Under the pieces are notes generated by a model that was not told the origin of the DNA, ran no database searches, and was given only the letters and a program-made list of their open reading frames with translations. 64,000 nucleotides of DNA from an uncultured Sphingomonas sp. (GTDB lineage Bacteria > Pseudomonadota > Alphaproteobacteria > Sphingomonadales > Sphingomonadaceae): NCBI RefSeq assembly GCF_946478955.1, contig NZ_CAMLDL010000009.1, positions 51,480-115,479 of the forward strand, given 5' to 3'. Below, in pieces: positions 34,950 through 47,100 of the stretch (the first letter of the stretch is position 1; every line of letters begins with the position of its first letter). The position numbers and the translations under genes are program-made.

Positions 34950-35865
34950 CCTGATTGCCATCGCCCTTGCCGGGCAACAAATCAGCATACCTTTAGGGCC
35001 CAAGCCGGTCGTGCATGAAAAGCCGAAGGCGCCGATTGAGGAATCCGGCCCGCAGTGGGCGGCGGCGTGCAAGGACTGGGACGAGTGGGACACGCCCGCC
35101 CCGCCCGTTCGCATTCACGGCAATAGCTATCTTGTCGGAACCTGCGGCATTTCGGCGATCCTGATCGTCGGTGATGAGGGCGACATATTGATCGACAGCG
35201 GGACCGAGAAAGGGTCAGACGTTGTTCTGGCCAATATTCGCGCGCTTGGGTTCAAGCCCAAGGATATTCGCATCATCCTGGCCAGCCATGAGCATATTGA
35301 TCATGTCGGCGGCATTTCAGTTTTGCAGCAGGCAAGCGGTGCGCGCCTCTATGCCTCGCCCACGGCGGCAAAGGTGTTCGAAACAGGCGCGGCGACACCT
35401 GACGATCCCCAGGCCGGGGAGCATCCCGCGATCCGTGCGGCCCGGGTCGACCGGATCATCAAGGACGGCGAAGAAATCCGGCTGGGCAATTTGATGGTGA
35501 AGGCCATCGCCACCCCCGGCCACACACCGGGCGCGATGAGCTATCGCTGGGTCGCATGCGACGGCGGCGTCTGCCCCACGATCGTTTATGCCGACAGCAT
35601 GAGCCCGGTCAGCCGCAACGGATATCGCTTTTCGGACCATCCCGACTATCTCGCCGCCTACCGGGCAGCAATTGCGAAGGTTGCTTCCAGCCCGTGCGAC
35701 ATTCTCATCACCCCTCACCCGTCAGCGAGCGACATGCGCGCCCGAATGCTGGGTGAAAAGCCGTGGCGCGACGACGATGGCTGCAAGGCCTATGCCGATG
35801 CCGTTTCCAAGAAACTTGATGAACGATTGGCCAAGGAAGCCGATCCCGCGGAGACTGGCAAATGA
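34939..35865 (+). CDS. Subclass B3 metallo-beta-lactamase-like hydrolase
   Basis: 308 residues from the ATG at 34939 (MFASLIAIALAGQQ, a short signal-like start). Zinc ligands are complete for subclass B3: HEHIDH (His117, His119, Asp121, His122), PGHTPGA (third His of site 1) and ITPHPSASDM (His of site 2). Chromosomal B3 enzymes of the LRA/THIN-B group are common in environmental sphingomonads. They hydrolyse penicillins, cephalosporins and carbapenems, but activity here is unproven, and a lactonase or other MBL-fold hydrolase role is possible. Overlaps the SDR upstream by 11 bp and prmA downstream by 4 bp, an unusual operon position for a resistance gene. Confidence 0.88.
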   Translation: MFASLIAIALAGQQISIPLGPKPVVHEKPKAPIEESGPQWAAACKDWDEWDTPAPPVRIHGNSYLVGTCGISAILIVGDEGDILIDSGTEKGSDVVLANIRALGFKPKDIRIILASHEHIDHVGGISVLQQASGARLYASPTAAKVFETGAATPDDPQAGEHPAIRAARVDRIIKDGEEIRLGNLMVKAIATPGHTPGAMSYRWVACDGGVCPTIVYADSMSPVSRNGYRFSDHPDYLAAYRAAIAKVASSPCDILITPHPSASDMRARMLGEKPWRDDDGCKAYADAVSKKLDERLAKEADPAETGK

Positions 35866-36752
35866 GCTGGCGCGTCACCCTGCGTTGCACCCGAGCCGAG
35901 GCCGAGGCCCTGCCGGAAAGCGAGGATCTTTTTCCCTTTGCGGAGGAACCGCCCGTTATCGTCGCGGATGAGCCCGATCCGCACGCCCCGGACGACTGGC
36001 GCATACACGCCTATTTTGCGGAACAGCCTTCGACGCAGGATCTGATCCTGCTTCGCCGCCTCGCCGCGAATGGCGAGCCTGAGGTCGAGCATCTGGAAGA
36101 CACGACCGATTGGGTAACGAAAAGCCAGCAGGGCCTGGAGCCAATCCGCGCGGGGCGTTTTTTTGTGCATACACCGATGCATTTTACGGACCGGCCAAGC
36201 GACACCATCAATTTCGAAATCGATGCTGGCCTCGCCTTCGGTACCGGGCAGCATGATACGACTGCGGGGTGCCTCGCCGCGCTCGATCGGTTGCTGGTGG
36301 CGGGCAAGCGTTTTGACAATATCGCCGATATTGGGACCGGGACGGGTCTTCTCGCCTTCGCTGCGTTGGCGCTATGGCCGCAGGCAAAGGCCATCGCTAC
36401 CGACATTGACCCTATTTCCATCGACGTGACCGAGGACAATGCCGTCATCAACGGCGTGAAGCTTGGTCACGGGGCTGGCGAGGTGCTGCTGGCCGTTGCC
36501 GATGGCATGGACCATCCGCTTATCACCGCCCGCGGGCCGTTCGATCTCCTCATCGCCAATATATTGGCCGGTCCGTTGATCGAATTGGCGCCAGCCTTTG
36601 CCGCTGCCTGCACGCCCGGTGCGAGCGTGGTGCTGGCGGGCCTTCTCGACACCCAGGCCGATGCCGTCATTGCCGCATATGAAGCGCAAGGTTGCAAGGT
36701 GATTGAGCGCGGCGACGGCGAATGGTGCGTGCTGGTGCTTGAGGCCGTCTGA
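35862..36752 (+). CDS. prmA: 50S ribosomal protein L11 methyltransferase
   Basis: 296 residues. SAM-dependent enzyme that methylates ribosomal protein L11 at several lysines and the N-terminus. SAM-binding motif IADIGTGTGLLAFAAL, AIATDIDPISIDVTEDNA and the DLLIANILAGPLIELAP motif are all present, plus GLAFGTGQHDTT, typical of PrmA. It starts with an ATGA overlap with the beta-lactamase. A terminator for the opposing urcA lies just after its stop. Confidence 0.93.
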   Translation: MSWRVTLRCTRAEAEALPESEDLFPFAEEPPVIVADEPDPHAPDDWRIHAYFAEQPSTQDLILLRRLAANGEPEVEHLEDTTDWVTKSQQGLEPIRAGRFFVHTPMHFTDRPSDTINFEIDAGLAFGTGQHDTTAGCLAALDRLLVAGKRFDNIADIGTGTGLLAFAALALWPQAKAIATDIDPISIDVTEDNAVINGVKLGHGAGEVLLAVADGMDHPLITARGPFDLLIANILAGPLIELAPAFAAACTPGASVVLAGLLDTQADAVIAAYEAQGCKVIERGDGEWCVLVLEAV

Positions 36753-36777
36753 TGACCACCGCCTGAAGTACGGATAC

Positions 36778-36806
36778 AAAAAAGCGGGCCCGCAATGCAG
36801 GCCCGC
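36778..36806 (-). terminator. Rho-independent terminator of urcA
   Basis: On the minus strand: GCGGGCC, 9-base loop, GGCCCGC, then TTTTTT. It lies 22 bases downstream of the urcA stop and in the short gap to prmA. Confidence 0.88.
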
Positions 36807-36828
36807 CCGTATGATGGCGATGTGAATA

Positions 36829-37155
36829 TTAGCGGTTTGAAAGCTGCGCCAGTTGTGGCTGCATCTCGGCCCATGCCGCCTTGGCGCATTTGAGCGAACC
36901 AGCCGGATCGGCTGCAGAAAAGCGCGATGCATCGCAAAGATCAGCAATCGCCATCCCGACGCGTTGTTGCAGCGCCTGCTGCCCCGCTTCATTTCGAAGA
37001 TTGAGGTCGGCATAGCTGACGAGACGCTGATTATCGTCAAGGTTGCGATGCCCCTGGACCAGCAATTCATTGGCGCCCGGCGTCAAAGCGGCCTGCGCGG
37101 GCATGCCAATAGAGACGGCTGCAATCATCAGCGCGGGAAGGATTGTTTTGTTCAT
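36829..37155 (-). CDS. UrcA family protein
   Basis: 108 residues. Signal peptide ending PAQAA, then the UrcA core: VSYADLNLRNEAGQQALQQRVGMAIADLCDA and a second Cys in SLKCAKAAW. UrcA-family proteins are small exported proteins common in Sphingomonadales with no established function. The start ATG follows GGGAG. A sigma70-like promoter is visible just upstream, so this is a stand-alone transcript ended by its own terminator. Confidence 0.85.
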   Translation of the reverse strand: MNKTILPALMIAAVSIGMPAQAALTPGANELLVQGHRNLDDNQRLVSYADLNLRNEAGQQALQQRVGMAIADLCDASRFSAADPAGSLKCAKAAWAEMQPQLAQLSNR

Positions 37156-37187
37156 CGCCTGTCTCCCAGTTGTCGGTGTCGATGAAA

Positions 37188-37216
37188 AATATCCCGCGTT
37201 GTCATCACCCTGTCAA
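37188..37216 (-). promoter_or_regulatory. Sigma70-like promoter of urcA
   Basis: Minus strand TTGACA (complement of 37211-37216), 17-bp spacer, GATATT (complement of 37188-37193). It predicts a start about 25 bases before the urcA ATG. The rest of the 277-bp gap up to the ligA stop (37217-37432) is AT-rich and has a small GTCATGAC palindrome, but no gene that I can see. Confidence 0.7.
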
Positions 37217-37432
37217 ACAAGTCTGAACGCACCCCGTTCGACTCGCAGCGACGGCCGACGAATTCTATTTTAATCGCCTGATTTCATATCGTTAAAAGAC
37301 ATTTTCAACATTCGCGTGGTCGCGCCCGACAACCGCGATTCACAAAAAAATATTGATACTGTCATGACGGTGTAACAAACGTGACTTTACCGCCACGCTG
37401 CCGTGCGACGACTCGGTGCCGATCCCTTGCGG

Positions 37433-40191
<2,759 letters not shown>

Positions 40192-40192
40192 A

Positions 40193-40636
40193 TCATTGCT
40201 CCAGGATCTGCTCAGATGGGCCCGTCATAGGCCGAAAAGGTCTGGCTACATCCAAAAAGACGCCGAAATGCCCAACATCGCCGTCACCGCGATCCCATCC
40301 GCCCGTGATCAGGGCGGCACAGCCAACTGCCCCCCGGTCCGGATTCAATCGGCCTATTTCGGTTCGAAATTGGCGGGCTTCATCACGCGGAAGGTAGCCG
40401 ATAAGTTTGCCTTCAATGACCACGGCAACGGCATTATCGTCATGGGGATTGGCGTTATCGTGGGCGAAAATCGCGGCGCAAAGATGCGCCGCACTATCCT
40501 CTGATCGTCCACCCGCAATGTTGCTTAACGCTTGTTGGTAATTTGCCTCACCCACAACCGGAAAATCGAACTGGCCGCTGCCTTGCAACAGGATCGGCGG
40601 CGCGTCGTCCACGCCAATGAAGAAACGATCGGCCAC
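40193..40636 (-). CDS. Stand-alone HIRAN-domain protein
   Basis: 147 residues. The centre (about 22-100) reads like a HIRAN domain: VVGEANYQQALSNIAGG, then DNANPHDDNAVAVVIEGK and LIGYLPRDEARQF, matching the family's E/D-x-x-N-x-x-D-x-NAV-x-V and IGY-hP patterns. HIRAN in eukaryotic HLTF/Rad5 binds free 3' ends of single-stranded DNA; bacterial stand-alone versions are poorly studied. The start is a GTG at 40636 that shares one base with the recN stop (TAGTG), so translation is coupled to recN. A DNA-end or damaged-fork role is suggested by this coupling only. Confidence 0.8.
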   Translation of the reverse strand: MADRFFIGVDDAPPILLQGSGQFDFPVVGEANYQQALSNIAGGRSEDSAAHLCAAIFAHDNANPHDDNAVAVVIEGKLIGYLPRDEARQFRTEIGRLNPDRGAVGCAALITGGWDRGDGDVGHFGVFLDVARPFRPMTGPSEQILEQ

Positions 40637-42288
40637 TAAGCCGTCTCCAACAGCCGTGCGGCCTGGGCGCGAGCCTCCTCCGTAATATCCGCGCCGGACA
40701 GCATCCGGGCGATCTCTTCCCGCCGTTCCTCATGGGTCAGTTTGCGAACCGTAGTACGGGTACCGCCTTCCCCATGCGCCTTTTCGATGCGGTAATGGTG
40801 CGCGGCGCGAGCCGCGACCTGCGGCGAATGTGTCACGACCAGAAGCTGCGATTTTTCTGCCAGCCGGGCCAGGCGCTCACCAATGGCGCTCGCCACCGCG
40901 CCGCCGACCCCGCGATCAATTTCGTCGAAGATCATCGTTGACGTATCGCCGGCCTCCGCCAGCGCGACCTTCAGCGCCAGGATGAAACGGGACAATTCAC
41001 CGCCCGACGCGATCCGTGTCAGCGGGCCAAATGGCGCACCAGGATTTGTCGACACCTCAAATTCAATCCGATCCTTGCCAGATGGCCCCGGTTCCGCCTC
41101 GAGCATCGCCGTCCGGAACCTCGCCGCGTCCAGCTTGAGCGGCGCCAATTCACCGGCCACCGCAAGATCGAGCCGCGCTGCAGCCGCCGCACGGTCGGCG
41201 CACAGGATCGCCGCCTCCTCATCATAGCGGCGCCGAGCTAGCGACAGCTCGGCGTCCAGCGCCGCGATTCGTTCGCTACCCGCCTCGATCAAATTCAGCT
41301 TTGCTGACAATTCCTTGCCGAGCGCGGCCAGCGAGTCCGCATCCACTCGGTGCTTGCGGGCCAGCGCGCGAATGTCGAACAAGCGCGCTTCCACGGCTTC
41401 CAGCTTTGACGGGTCGAACGCCAGCGCGTCGGCCGCCCGCGCAATTTTGTCGTCCGCCTCCGCCGCCTCAATCACGGCGCGATCAAGACTGGCGAGCGCA
41501 TCGGCGAGGAGCGGATGGTCCGCTGCACCCCGTTCGATGCGGCGTGCGGCGGCACGAAGCTGTGCCAAGGCACCGTCCGATCCGCCGAGTAATTCGTCAA
41601 GCCCGGTCAGCGCCTCGCCCGCCTTCTCGCCCGCCTGCATCGCCGCGCGCTGCTCTGCGAGATCCGTTTCTTCGCCGGGCTGCGGCGCCAGCGCATCAAT
41701 CTCCGCGCTTGAAAATGCCAGCCATTCACGGTCGCGCTCGGCCAACGCGGCCGCGTCCCTGGCCTCGCCCAGTTCTGCGTCAATGCGGGTCAGCTGTGCC
41801 CACGCGTTCCGTACCGTCTCTCCGTCAATTCGCCCGAAGGCGTCGAGCAGGGCGCGGTGTCCCTTTGGATTAAGAAGCCCGCGATCATCATGTTGACCGT
41901 GAATTTCGACCAGCCCCGCCGCGAGATCGCGAAGCAGCGCCGCGTTAACACTAGTCCCGCTTGCGAACGCACGGCTGCCGCCGTCCGCCTTCAGCGTTCG
42001 GCGCAGGATGAGCGGCTCACCGGCGTCGAGCTCGATGCCTTGATCGGCGAGATCGCTAAGGGCCGAATGGCCGTGCGGCAGGTCAAATTCCGCGCTGACC
42101 GCCGCCTGCGTCTCGCCTGCGCGGACCAGACCTGTGTCAGCTCGCATCCCAAGCGCCAGGCCAAGACTGTCCAGCAAGATGGATTTGCCGGCCCCGGTCT
42201 CGCCGGTCAAAACGCCCAGCCCCGGCTCGAACGCAAGTTCAAGCCGGTCAATCAGGACGACATCGCGGATCGACAGCTGCCTCAGCAC
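40636..42288 (-). CDS. recN: DNA repair protein RecN
   Basis: 550 residues. SMC-like ATPase that acts early in double-strand-break repair by holding DNA ends together. Walker A GETGAGKS at residues 29-36, two medium coiled coils, and the C-terminal head with RIASGGELSRFILALK (ABC signature) and MIFDEIDRGVGGAVASAIG. Length is standard. The gap to bamD upstream is 17 bp and both are read in the same direction. Long frames on the plus strand here are shadows of the GC-rich coiled coil. Confidence 0.96.
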   Translation of the reverse strand: MLRQLSIRDVVLIDRLELAFEPGLGVLTGETGAGKSILLDSLGLALGMRADTGLVRAGETQAAVSAEFDLPHGHSALSDLADQGIELDAGEPLILRRTLKADGGSRAFASGTSVNAALLRDLAAGLVEIHGQHDDRGLLNPKGHRALLDAFGRIDGETVRNAWAQLTRIDAELGEARDAAALAERDREWLAFSSAEIDALAPQPGEETDLAEQRAAMQAGEKAGEALTGLDELLGGSDGALAQLRAAARRIERGAADHPLLADALASLDRAVIEAAEADDKIARAADALAFDPSKLEAVEARLFDIRALARKHRVDADSLAALGKELSAKLNLIEAGSERIAALDAELSLARRRYDEEAAILCADRAAAAARLDLAVAGELAPLKLDAARFRTAMLEAEPGPSGKDRIEFEVSTNPGAPFGPLTRIASGGELSRFILALKVALAEAGDTSTMIFDEIDRGVGGAVASAIGERLARLAEKSQLLVVTHSPQVAARAAHHYRIEKAHGEGGTRTTVRKLTHEERREEIARMLSGADITEEARAQAARLLETA

Positions 42289-42305
42289 GCCGCCGCCTCT
42301 GCCAC

Positions 42306-43094
42306 TCAGCTCTGCGGCGCGGTGGCCGGGTAGCGCTGCATCAGCTCATAGCTGCGCTTGTACCACTTGCTGCCGGGGTAATTGGCGCCAAGCACCGCTG
42401 CGGCTTTCTCCGCTTCCTGGCGCATGCCAAGGTTCAGATAGGTCTCGACCAGGCGTTCCAGTGCTTCGGGCGTGTGGGTGGTGGTTTGATATTTGTCGAC
42501 CACACTACGGAAGCGGAAGGAGGCTGCGAGCCACTGGCCCGACCGCTGATAAAAGCGCCCTACTTCCATTTCCTTGCCGGCGAGGTGATCATTGATGAGA
42601 TCCAGTTTCAGCCGCGCATCTGTGGCATATCGGCTCTGCGGATAGCGGCGCATCAGTTCGTTGAAACTGTCCGACGCCTGCTGCGTCAGCTTCTGGTCGC
42701 GGGTGACGTCCTCAATCTGCTGATAATAGGACATGGCGATCAGATAATTGGCGTAGGCCGCATCCTTGTTGCCCGGGTGGATCGTGAGGAAGCGCTGCGC
42801 TGAGCTGACGGCATCAGGATATTTCTGCGCCATGTAATAGGAAAAGGCGCTCATCAGCTGAGCCCGGCGGGCCCATACCGAATAGGGGTGCTGACGCTCG
42901 ACCTCGTCGAACATCTTTGCAGCCTGCTCATAGCTGCCATGGTCCGCCCGCTCCTTGGCCATCGCATAGAGGGTGTTGACGTCACGGGCCACATAGGCCG
43001 TGTCACCCTTCACCTTGTTACGCGCACAGCCGCCTGCAGTCAGCAGGAGGGTCGGAAGCAGCACCACGGCCGCAATACGGATCTTATTCACCAT
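42306..43094 (-). CDS. bamD: Outer membrane protein assembly factor BamD
   Basis: 262 residues from the ATG at 43094: MVNKIRIAAVVLLPTLLLTAGGC, with the lipobox cysteine at GGC. Five TPR-like repeats follow (YAMAKERADHGSYEQAAKMFDEVERQHPYSVWARRAQLMSAFSYY...). An essential lipoprotein of the BAM complex that inserts beta-barrels, including the TonB receptor and autotransporter found in this window. The longer frame to 43166 places residues before the signal peptide and is not used. Confidence 0.95.
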   Translation of the reverse strand: MVNKIRIAAVVLLPTLLLTAGGCARNKVKGDTAYVARDVNTLYAMAKERADHGSYEQAAKMFDEVERQHPYSVWARRAQLMSAFSYYMAQKYPDAVSSAQRFLTIHPGNKDAAYANYLIAMSYYQQIEDVTRDQKLTQQASDSFNELMRRYPQSRYATDARLKLDLINDHLAGKEMEVGRFYQRSGQWLAASFRFRSVVDKYQTTTHTPEALERLVETYLNLGMRQEAEKAAAVLGANYPGSKWYKRSYELMQRYPATAPQS

Positions 43095-43184
43095 GGCACC
43101 AGTCCTAGCGCGGGGTTGCGGCGACGCCAAGCGGGGTTTCGCCAAGGCGAGCGCCCACTTCGCCAAAGGGTCAGCAAAGGAAAA

Positions 43185-44138
43185 TCAGGCCGGCTTGGCC
43201 ACCGTTTTGTCCTCTTCCTCGTCGGAACGCAGGAAACTGTCCGGGTTAAGACCCAGCCAGACCAGTGCGGGCGACGAGATGTAGATCGATGAATAGGTGC
43301 CGATAAACGTGCCGAGGAGGATCGCAACGGTCATCCCGAACAGCACGGTTGGCCCGAGAATGAGCAGAACGGCCAGCGCAATCATGATCGACAGCGAGGT
43401 AACAATCGTCCGGCTCAACGTCTCGTTAAGCGAGAAATTGAGCAGAGATACGATCTCCATCTTGCGATATTTGCGCAGATTTTCGCGAATTCGGTCATAG
43501 ATAACGACCGTATCGTTTAGCGAATAGCCGACGATCGTAAGGAAGGCGGCGACCACGTTCAGGTCGAAGGATAATTGGGTCAGTGCAAAAAAGCCCAGCA
43601 CCATCGATACGTCGTGGAACAGCGTAAGCAGCGCGCCGACCCCGAATTGCCACTCGAACCGGAACCAGATGTAGAGCGCGATGCCGAGCATCGATAAGCC
43701 GAGCGCCAATGCGCCGTCCTTGGCCAGCTCTTGCGAGACTTTGCCCGACACCGTGTCTACCGAATCAATGCGCGAGCCGGGATATTGGGATTCCAGCATC
43801 GTGCGGACTTTGGTTGCCGCTGCATTAGCTTCCGATTCGCCGCCCTCCGGCTTGGGAAGGCGGATCTGATAGCTCTTGGGCCCACCAAATTCCTGAATCG
43901 ACGATTCGCCAAGGTTCAGATTGTCGACGCGGCCGCGAAGCTGCTCGACATCCACGGGCTGGCTGAAGGTCGTGCGGATCACCTGACCACCGACAAAATC
44001 GACGCCAAGGTTAAGCCCCCGGACACCGACCAGCACCAGGCTGGCCACCGTCGCGATGATGGACAGGATGAGGGCGATATTCCGCACCCCCATGAAGTTG
44101 ATGTTGGTGTTGTCGGGAACGAGTTTGAGAAGTTTCAT
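43185..44138 (-). CDS. secF: Protein translocase subunit SecF
   Basis: 317 residues, six membrane segments with one large periplasmic domain. Together with SecD it uses the proton gradient to pull exported proteins through SecYEG. Typical motifs: GVRGLNLGVDFVGGQVI, FEWQFGVGALLTLFHDV and VGYSLNDTVVIYDRIRENL. The C-terminal tail is charged (DEEEDKTVAKPA). It lies 15 bp after secD. Confidence 0.96.
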   Translation of the reverse strand: MKLLKLVPDNTNINFMGVRNIALILSIIATVASLVLVGVRGLNLGVDFVGGQVIRTTFSQPVDVEQLRGRVDNLNLGESSIQEFGGPKSYQIRLPKPEGGESEANAAATKVRTMLESQYPGSRIDSVDTVSGKVSQELAKDGALALGLSMLGIALYIWFRFEWQFGVGALLTLFHDVSMVLGFFALTQLSFDLNVVAAFLTIVGYSLNDTVVIYDRIRENLRKYRKMEIVSLLNFSLNETLSRTIVTSLSIMIALAVLLILGPTVLFGMTVAILLGTFIGTYSSIYISSPALVWLGLNPDSFLRSDEEEDKTVAKPA

Positions 44139-44153
44139 GATTTTTCGTCCCCG

Positions 44154-45743
44154 TCAGATATTCAGCGTCTTCGGCCGGGTGCGATGGGCCCATTGGGCAA
44201 CCAGCATCCGGGTGAAGTTCACCGCCGTGTAGACCGAGGTGATGATACCGATCAGCAGCACAACCGCGAAGCCGCGGATTGGGCCGGAACCGAAATACAT
44301 CATCAGGCCGGCGGCGATGGTATTGGTGATATTCGCATCGAAAATGGCGGTTGAGGCTTCCTTATAGCCCGTTTCCAGCGCGTCCATAACGCGCCGGCCA
44401 CGCCGTAATTCTTCGCGAATGCGCTCATTGATCAGCACGTTGGCGTCAACTGCGGCACCGATCGTGAGAACGAAGCCGGCGATGCCCGGCAGGGTCAGCG
44501 TCGCCTTGAACAATGCCATGATCCCAAGGATCATGAACGCGTTGATGATAAGCGCCAACGACGCATACACACCAAAACGACCATAGGTAACGAGCATGAG
44601 CGCGATAACCGCGACGATGGCGGCGGTTGCGGCGATGGCGCCAGCCTTGATCGAATCCTTGCCAAGGTCAGGGCCAACGGTGCGCTCTTCGATTACGTTG
44701 AGCTTCACCGGCAGCTTGCCGGACGACAGGCTAACGGCGAGTTGGCTGGCTTCCTCGACGGTGAAGCTGCCTGTGATCTGGCCTTTGCCGCCGAGAATAG
44801 GCGACTGGATGGTCGGGGCCGACAGCACCTTGTTATCAAGGATGATGGCGAACGGTTTGCCGATATTTTCCTGCGTCACCCGACCGAACCGCTTGGCGCC
44901 GGTCGTGTTGAAGGTGAAGTCGATCGCCGGGCGGCCATTTTCGTCATAGGCCTGGGTCGCCTTGACCAACTGCTCACCCGACACAATCGTCCGGCGCTGA
45001 ACGGCGATAGCCCCCGTTCCGTCGGCCATTGGCAGAATCTGCGCGCCCGGGGGCGCTACGCCCGACGCGACTTGCTGCGCATCGGCATCGGCAACCAGTT
45101 TGAATTCAAGGCGCGCCGTCTGGCCAATCAAATCCTTCAGCGCCTCGGGATCTTCGACCCCCGGAACCTGGACCAGGATGCGGTTATCGCCCTGATTGAT
45201 GACGGTGATTTCCTTGGTGCCCGACGGGTCGATGCGGCGACGAACAACATCGCGCGCCACGACCAACGCTTCCTTCAGCGCCGCCTTGGCCCCGCTTTCG
45301 CTAGGAGTCAGGACGATTCGGGTCGAATCCACCACGCTGACATCCCAATCACGGCGGCCAGTGAGTCCCTGCGGCTGCGTCAGCGCGCGCATTTTCTCGA
45401 CGGCGGCGTCCAGTTGGGCCGGATCGCGAACCATAAAGCTCAGGCGGCCACCGGAGGTTGAAACATCACCGATATCAATCCGCGGGTCGCCGCGCCGAAG
45501 TTCGGACGTTACCTCATCTTCCTTGGACTGAAGCCGCTGTTTGGCTGCATCCTGCGCATCGGCTTCCAGAAGCAGGTGGCTGCCTCCGGCAAGATCGAGA
45601 CCCAAGCTGATTCGCGCCTTGGGTGCCCATGCAGGAAATTTGTCGACGGTCGATTGGGGTAGCAGGCTGGGAATCGCGAGAATGATGCCAACCGCGATAA
45701 TGGCCCAAATCGACCAGACCTTCCAACGGGGGAAGTCGAGCAT
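44154..45743 (-). CDS. secD: Protein translocase subunit SecD
   Basis: 529 residues. First membrane segment at about 9-25, then LGLDLAGGSHLLLE, a large periplasmic P1 domain, and five further segments with GAAVDANVLINERIREELRRGR. Start ATG at 45743; it abuts the yajC stop, so yajC-secD-secF is one operon in the usual order. Confidence 0.96.
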   Translation of the reverse strand: MLDFPRWKVWSIWAIIAVGIILAIPSLLPQSTVDKFPAWAPKARISLGLDLAGGSHLLLEADAQDAAKQRLQSKEDEVTSELRRGDPRIDIGDVSTSGGRLSFMVRDPAQLDAAVEKMRALTQPQGLTGRRDWDVSVVDSTRIVLTPSESGAKAALKEALVVARDVVRRRIDPSGTKEITVINQGDNRILVQVPGVEDPEALKDLIGQTARLEFKLVADADAQQVASGVAPPGAQILPMADGTGAIAVQRRTIVSGEQLVKATQAYDENGRPAIDFTFNTTGAKRFGRVTQENIGKPFAIILDNKVLSAPTIQSPILGGKGQITGSFTVEEASQLAVSLSSGKLPVKLNVIEERTVGPDLGKDSIKAGAIAATAAIVAVIALMLVTYGRFGVYASLALIINAFMILGIMALFKATLTLPGIAGFVLTIGAAVDANVLINERIREELRRGRRVMDALETGYKEASTAIFDANITNTIAAGLMMYFGSGPIRGFAVVLLIGIITSVYTAVNFTRMLVAQWAHRTRPKTLNI

Positions 45744-46078
45744 CAGTCGTTCGCCGGCTTCGCTGCGGCCGTGCCATCGCCAACCTGACTGAGCGTCGAT
45801 TTGACGGCCATCACCTTGAGGCCGCCACCAAGGTCTACTTCGACTTCAGTGTCGCTGACCTTAGTAACCTTGCCGATCAGGCCGCCGCCGGTAACGACGC
45901 GGTCGCCCTTCTTAACCGCCATGATTGACGCCTGATGTTCCTTCGCCCGCTTTTGCTGAGGGCGGATCATGAACATCCAGAAGATCACGAAAATCAGGAT
46001 CCAGGGGATGATGGTGATCAGCGGATTGGGGCCGGCCCCAGTTGCGGCGGCGGCGGCGATAGAAGTGATCATGGTCAT
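45743..46078 (-). CDS. yajC: Preprotein translocase subunit YajC
   Basis: 111 residues from the ATG at 46078 (GGAAG about 12 bases upstream; a second ATG at 46072 is possible). One membrane segment (ITIIPWILIFVIFWMFMIRPQ), then QKRAKEHQASIMAVKKGDRVVTGGGLIGKV. An accessory subunit of SecDF. The frame open to 46222 extends without conserved content. Confidence 0.95.
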   Translation of the reverse strand: MTMITSIAAAAATGAGPNPLITIIPWILIFVIFWMFMIRPQQKRAKEHQASIMAVKKGDRVVTGGGLIGKVTKVSDTEVEVDLGGGLKVMAVKSTLSQVGDGTAAAKPAND

Positions 46079-46243
46079 GGTTCGAATTGATCTTCCGGTC
46101 GAACGGCGCTTGGGAAGGACTCCGGCGCCAATAAATAGATTGGCGGGCCGCCTATCATGGCTTTGCCCGCCTTGCCAAGCGATGCCCGTCCGACTAGATG
46201 GCCGCTCGCAGCGTCCTTGCAAGAGGCGCCGCGTCGAAAAGGT

Positions 46244-46323
<80 letters not shown>

Positions 46324-46413
46324 TCTGTTCAATTCGGGGGATTGATCAGAAAAAGGTCGCCGACGGATGTCGAGACGAGACACGCGCAGACTAACTGTGC
46401 CAAGATTCGCGAC

Positions 46414-47100
46414 ATGCCCCGTCGCCGCAAATCCCGCTGGTCCTGGCCCAAGCGAATCGCGCTTGCGATTCTCGCTCTCCCGCTCGCCTATGTGGCGGCT
46501 GCAATTTTGGGGGCGCTCATTCCTGTCAACGCGAGTTGGAAGGAGCCTGATGAAGGCATCACCATCTACCTCGCCGACAATGGTATCCATGCAGACCTGA
46601 TTCTCCCGATGCGCGCCGAAGGGTTGGATTGGGAGCGGATGTTCCCGGCACATGACTTTCAGGAAAAGCCGTCCGATCCGCAATGGATCGCGATTGGCGC
46701 TGGGGAGCGGCGCGTCTATCTGGAAACCCCGGCCTGGACCGACATAACGCCCGGCACCATCTGGGCTGCGACAACGGGCGGGGACCGGGTGATGCACGTC
46801 GAATGGATTTCCGCGCCCGATTATGCCGTGCGTCAGATCAGGCTGACGCCGGAACAATATCGCCGCTTGTGGGTCGCCGTCCGCGCCAGCTTCGTTCTCG
46901 ACGCAGATGGCAGGCCGGTGCACATCGACCATCCAGGCTATTGGAAGCGTGACGCCTTTTACGACGGAGTCGGAAAGACCAGCGCCATTCAAACCTGTAA
47001 CCAATGGGTCGCCAGCCGGATCAGGCTCGCAGGCGTCAAGGCGCCGTTGTGGGCGCCCTTCACGCCGGGCATTACCTGGCGATATCGCGGCGCGCCCTAA
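46414..47100 (+). CDS. TIGR02117 family (DUF2459) protein
   Basis: 228 residues from the ATG at 46414 ([19 protein letters not shown]): basic N-terminus and one membrane anchor (about 15-35), then a periplasmic DUF2459 domain: [37 protein letters not shown] and [16 protein letters not shown]. The family has a papain-like NlpC/P60 look (NGIHADL and TCNQW resemble Cys/His regions), but no activity is established. The frame open further upstream overlaps the tRNA gene and is rejected. Convergent with hslU; the two stops overlap. Confidence 0.85.
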   Translation: MPRRRKSRWSWPKRIALAILALPLAYVAAAILGALIPVNASWKEPDEGITIYLADNGIHADLILPMRAEGLDWERMFPAHDFQEKPSDPQWIAIGAGERRVYLETPAWTDITPGTIWAATTGGDRVMHVEWISAPDYAVRQIRLTPEQYRRLWVAVRASFVLDADGRPVHIDHPGYWKRDAFYDGVGKTSAIQTCNQWVASRIRLAGVKAPLWAPFTPGITWRYRGAP

